Of a DNA stretch of 64,000 nt, positions 61,880-64,000 are shown piece by piece. The translations under genes were made by a program, and so were the position numbers. A model generated the notes under the pieces. That model searched no databases, was not told where the DNA came from, and was given only the letters and a program-made list of their open reading frames with translations. Numbering within the stretch: the first letter of the stretch is position 1; each line of letters starts with the position of its first letter. Source of the stretch: Mesorhizobium zhangyense (GTDB lineage: Bacteria > Pseudomonadota > Alphaproteobacteria > Rhizobiales > Rhizobiaceae); assembly GCF_011045115.1 (NCBI RefSeq), contig NZ_JAAKZG010000014.1, positions 97,878 through 161,877 of the forward strand. The letters run 5' to 3'.

Positions 61880-63333
61880 GCGTGGCTTCAAACCGCGTCG
61901 ACTGGCATGCCTTGTGGGCAAGCGGCGATCTCGCCCGCTTCTGCTTCATCTGCCTCGGCATCCTCCTTCATGCCACCAACGAAACCATGGTGGCGACCAT
62001 CATGCCGGCCATGGTCGGCGATCTTTCCGGCGTCCAGCTGGTCGGCTGGTCGCTCGCCATCTACGAGGTCGGCGCCATCGTTGCCGGTGCCGCCGCCGGC
62101 AGGCTGGTCAGCTATGTGCCGCTGCGCACCAACATGGTGGTTGCCGCCCTGCTCTATTCCACCGGCGCGCTACTCTGCGCCACCGCTTCCTCCATGCCCT
62201 GGTTCCTCACCGGACGCCTGATCGAAGGGTTCGGCGGCGGCGCGCTGGTGTCGCTCGCCTTCGTTTCGGTGGAACGCCTTTTCCCGCGCAAGATCTGGCC
62301 GCAGCTTTTCGGCGTCATGTCGGCCATCTGGGGCGTGGCGGCCTTCAGCGGCCCGCTGCTCGGCGCACTGATGGCGCAGGCGTTCTCCTGGCGCTGGGCC
62401 TTCGGCGTGTTCTTTCTCGGCGGCATCGCCATGGCGCTGGCCTGCTTTGCCGTGCTGCGCAGCCCGGAGGCGACGCGCCGCACGGCGGGACTGGGCACGC
62501 TGCCGCCCTTCCCCTTCCTGGCGCTAGGCGCGCTCGCGGCAAGCGTCATCCTGATCGCGCTTGCCGGCGTGAAGATTGACCTGCTGCGCTCGTCGCTGTT
62601 TCTCGTGCTCGGCATTGCAGCGCTTGGCATGTTCTTCGTGCTGGATGCGAGAAAACCGCTGTCGCGGCTGTTCCCGTCACGCCCCTTCGACTGGCACTCG
62701 CCGGTCGGCAACGGCATGATCATGATAGCGGCCTTTTCGGTCGCGACGGTTTCCTTCGCCGTCTACGGGCCGCTGCTGCTCACCAGCCTGCACGGCATAT
62801 CGCTGCTCACCACAGGCTACATCATTGCAGCCGAATCCATCGCCTGGTCGGTCCTGTCGATCCTCGTCGCCAACGCACCGCCGCACCGCGAAAGACTGAT
62901 CATCGTCACCGGCGCCTGCATGATCACAGCCGGCGTCGCAGGCCTCGCCTACGCAATTCCCCAGGGTTCGATCCCACTGGTGCTGTTGTGCGCGCTTTTG
63001 CAGGGCGGTGGCTTCGGCATCGCCTGGCCTTTCGTCACCCGCGTCATCGTTGCGGCCGCCGACCCGTCCGAAAGCACGGTCGCCTCATCCGCCGTACCGA
63101 CCATGCAGCGCATCGGCTACGCCATCGGTGCAGCGATCAGCGGCATTATCGCCAATGCCAGCGGCTTTTCGCACGGCTTGAGCGGCGCGACTGCGCACAG
63201 CGTGGCGGTATGGCTGTACCTGGCCTTCGTGCCACTCGGCATCGTCGGCGTGGTGGCGGCGACACGCATTGTGCGCCGGCAGAAGTTTACTGCTGATTCC
63301 AGGCGAGCGGCGGAGGCAGACGGTCCGGGCTGA
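61876..63333 (+). CDS. MFS transporter (DHA2-like exporter)
   Basis: The product is 485 aa from the ATG at 61876, whose ATGA overlaps the regulator stop. About 14 membrane segments can be drawn. HATNETMVATIMPAMVGDLSG and LVGWSLAIYEVGAIVAGAAAGRL are typical of drug or metabolite exporters. Regulation by the coupled Fe-S-type regulator suggests export under iron or redox stress. The 3' end overlaps the convergent PhyH gene by 47 bp, so transcripts collide or are antisense there. Confidence 0.9.
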   Translation: MSVASNRVDWHALWASGDLARFCFICLGILLHATNETMVATIMPAMVGDLSGVQLVGWSLAIYEVGAIVAGAAAGRLVSYVPLRTNMVVAALLYSTGALLCATASSMPWFLTGRLIEGFGGGALVSLAFVSVERLFPRKIWPQLFGVMSAIWGVAAFSGPLLGALMAQAFSWRWAFGVFFLGGIAMALACFAVLRSPEATRRTAGLGTLPPFPFLALGALAASVILIALAGVKIDLLRSSLFLVLGIAALGMFFVLDARKPLSRLFPSRPFDWHSPVGNGMIMIAAFSVATVSFAVYGPLLLTSLHGISLLTTGYIIAAESIAWSVLSILVANAPPHRERLIIVTGACMITAGVAGLAYAIPQGSIPLVLLCALLQGGGFGIAWPFVTRVIVAAADPSESTVASSAVPTMQRIGYAIGAAISGIIANASGFSHGLSGATAHSVAVWLYLAFVPLGIVGVVAATRIVRRQKFTADSRRAAEADGPG

Positions 63334-63973
63334 AGTCGACATGCAGGACGCGACGCCTCGACGGATTTATCAACCGTTCCGACCTGTGGAGCGTCACGAG
63401 CCGCATCGCCAGCACATCCCCTGCCTTGGCCGTGCACCGCACCGACGGTACGCGCTTCGCGACATCAATCACCTCGGCAGCTGGAATCCGGCCCAGCGAA
63501 TGCGATCCGGGCACGATGTCGAGCGCGCCGTTGTCGATGCCGGCGTCGTCGAGATGCAGCCTCAGCGTCACCATCCGCATCAGCAGGTCGATAGGCGGCT
63601 CGACATGCGCGACGCCGTCCTTGGTGTTCCAGTTGCTGAAGCCAACGACATCGTGGCGCGCCTTCACCGCAATGGTCCGGTCCTGATGCCACGGCACGCC
63701 CCAGTTGGTTTCCGGCGTCTTGTCGAAGAAGACGATGCGCACCGGTTCCATGGCCGCCGCGTCGTCGGGCCGAAACGACTGGGCAATCCGTCCCAGAGGT
63801 CCCGCCGCAGCGACGATCCTGACGATCTCAGCTGGAACCTGCAGCGAGCGGACGCCGGGACGTCCGTCGATGGTATCGCCGAAGGCATCGATGACTTCGC
63901 CGATCACCGATGCGGAAACGGCGCCGCGAAGGATCTCGGCGCCGTCTTTGTCGAATTGCAGCTGTTCGCTCAA
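63287..63973 (-). CDS. Phytanoyl-CoA-dioxygenase-family (Fe(II)/2-oxoglutarate) protein
   Basis: The product is 228 aa. The metal triad reads HQD in WHQDRT near residue 95, with the distal His in LVTLHRSE, and the 2-oxoglutarate-binding Arg in RRRVLHVDF. The family hydroxylates small acids, amino-acid derivatives, lipids or ectoine. It is a short single-domain member of unknown substrate. It is convergent with the MFS gene, sharing 47 bp. Start context upstream of 63973 is near the window end and could not be assessed fully. Confidence 0.85.
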   Translation of the reverse strand: MSEQLQFDKDGAEILRGAVSASVIGEVIDAFGDTIDGRPGVRSLQVPAEIVRIVAAAGPLGRIAQSFRPDDAAAMEPVRIVFFDKTPETNWGVPWHQDRTIAVKARHDVVGFSNWNTKDGVAHVEPPIDLLMRMVTLRLHLDDAGIDNGALDIVPGSHSLGRIPAAEVIDVAKRVPSVRCTAKAGDVLAMRLVTLHRSERLINPSRRRVLHVDFSPDRLPPPLAWNQQ

Positions 63974-64000
63974 ATCGGCGCTCAGTGATCCATGGCCTTA

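Overview
This window is chromosomal DNA from an alphaproteobacterium, most likely Hyphomicrobiales/Phyllobacteriaceae (Mesorhizobium- or Aminobacter-like). The grounds are high GC, an MmgR/suhB-type sRNA, a ROSE RNA thermometer in front of an hsp20 gene, a CpdR-type response regulator, DUF992 and DUF459 proteins, and a four-subunit sarcosine oxidase operon. All family names come from reading the translated sequences; no database was searched.

Layout. 0-11 kb: the end of an FAD oxidoreductase, a stomatin/NfeD pair, an MHYT-GGDEF-EAL c-di-GMP protein, and envelope genes (kdsD, a beta-barrel protein, galU, a lytic transglycosylase and a DUF459 protein). 11-24.4 kb: a PPOX-like protein, gltBD, threonine aldolase, thermometer-controlled hsp20, a lipase-like hydrolase, hisN, the sRNA, an N-formylglutamate amidohydrolase (FGase), cpdR and tRNA-Val(GAC). 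24.4-25.5 kb: about 1.1 kb without genes, rich in inverted and dispersed repeats.

25.5-37.7 kb: a catabolic block, almost all on the minus strand. It holds an ABC importer, an iron-type alcohol dehydrogenase, an aldehyde dehydrogenase, a glutamine-synthetase-like ligase, an APC permease and a second FGase-like hydrolase, with a divergent RpiR regulator. The enzyme set fits gamma-glutamylation of an amino alcohol, oxidation of the alcohol to an acid, and removal of the glutamyl group. 37.8-42.2 kb: an RND efflux adaptor and pump.

42.4-49.7 kb: two divergent transcription units that share a 20-bp palindromic operator. They encode a TetR regulator, an ACAD10/11-type acyl-CoA dehydrogenase and two MDR reductases on one side, and SDR, MaoC, an APH-type kinase and SDR on the other. 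The kinase plus dehydrogenase look like a split form of eukaryotic ACAD11, which points to 4-hydroxyacyl-CoA catabolism.

50-64 kb: an MHS-family transporter with an insertion of about 190 residues, a small TFPASDP protein, the sarcosine oxidase operon (soxB, a DUF2511-like gene, soxD, soxA, soxG), an SDR, rpsU, a TPR lipoprotein, a DUF992 protein, a SufR-like regulator with an MFS exporter, and a PhyH-family dioxygenase.

The two leads most worth following are the putative gamma-glutamyl amino-alcohol pathway and the split ACAD11-type operon. The non-coding RNA elements (MmgR-like sRNA and ROSE thermometer) are the best-supported regulatory features.
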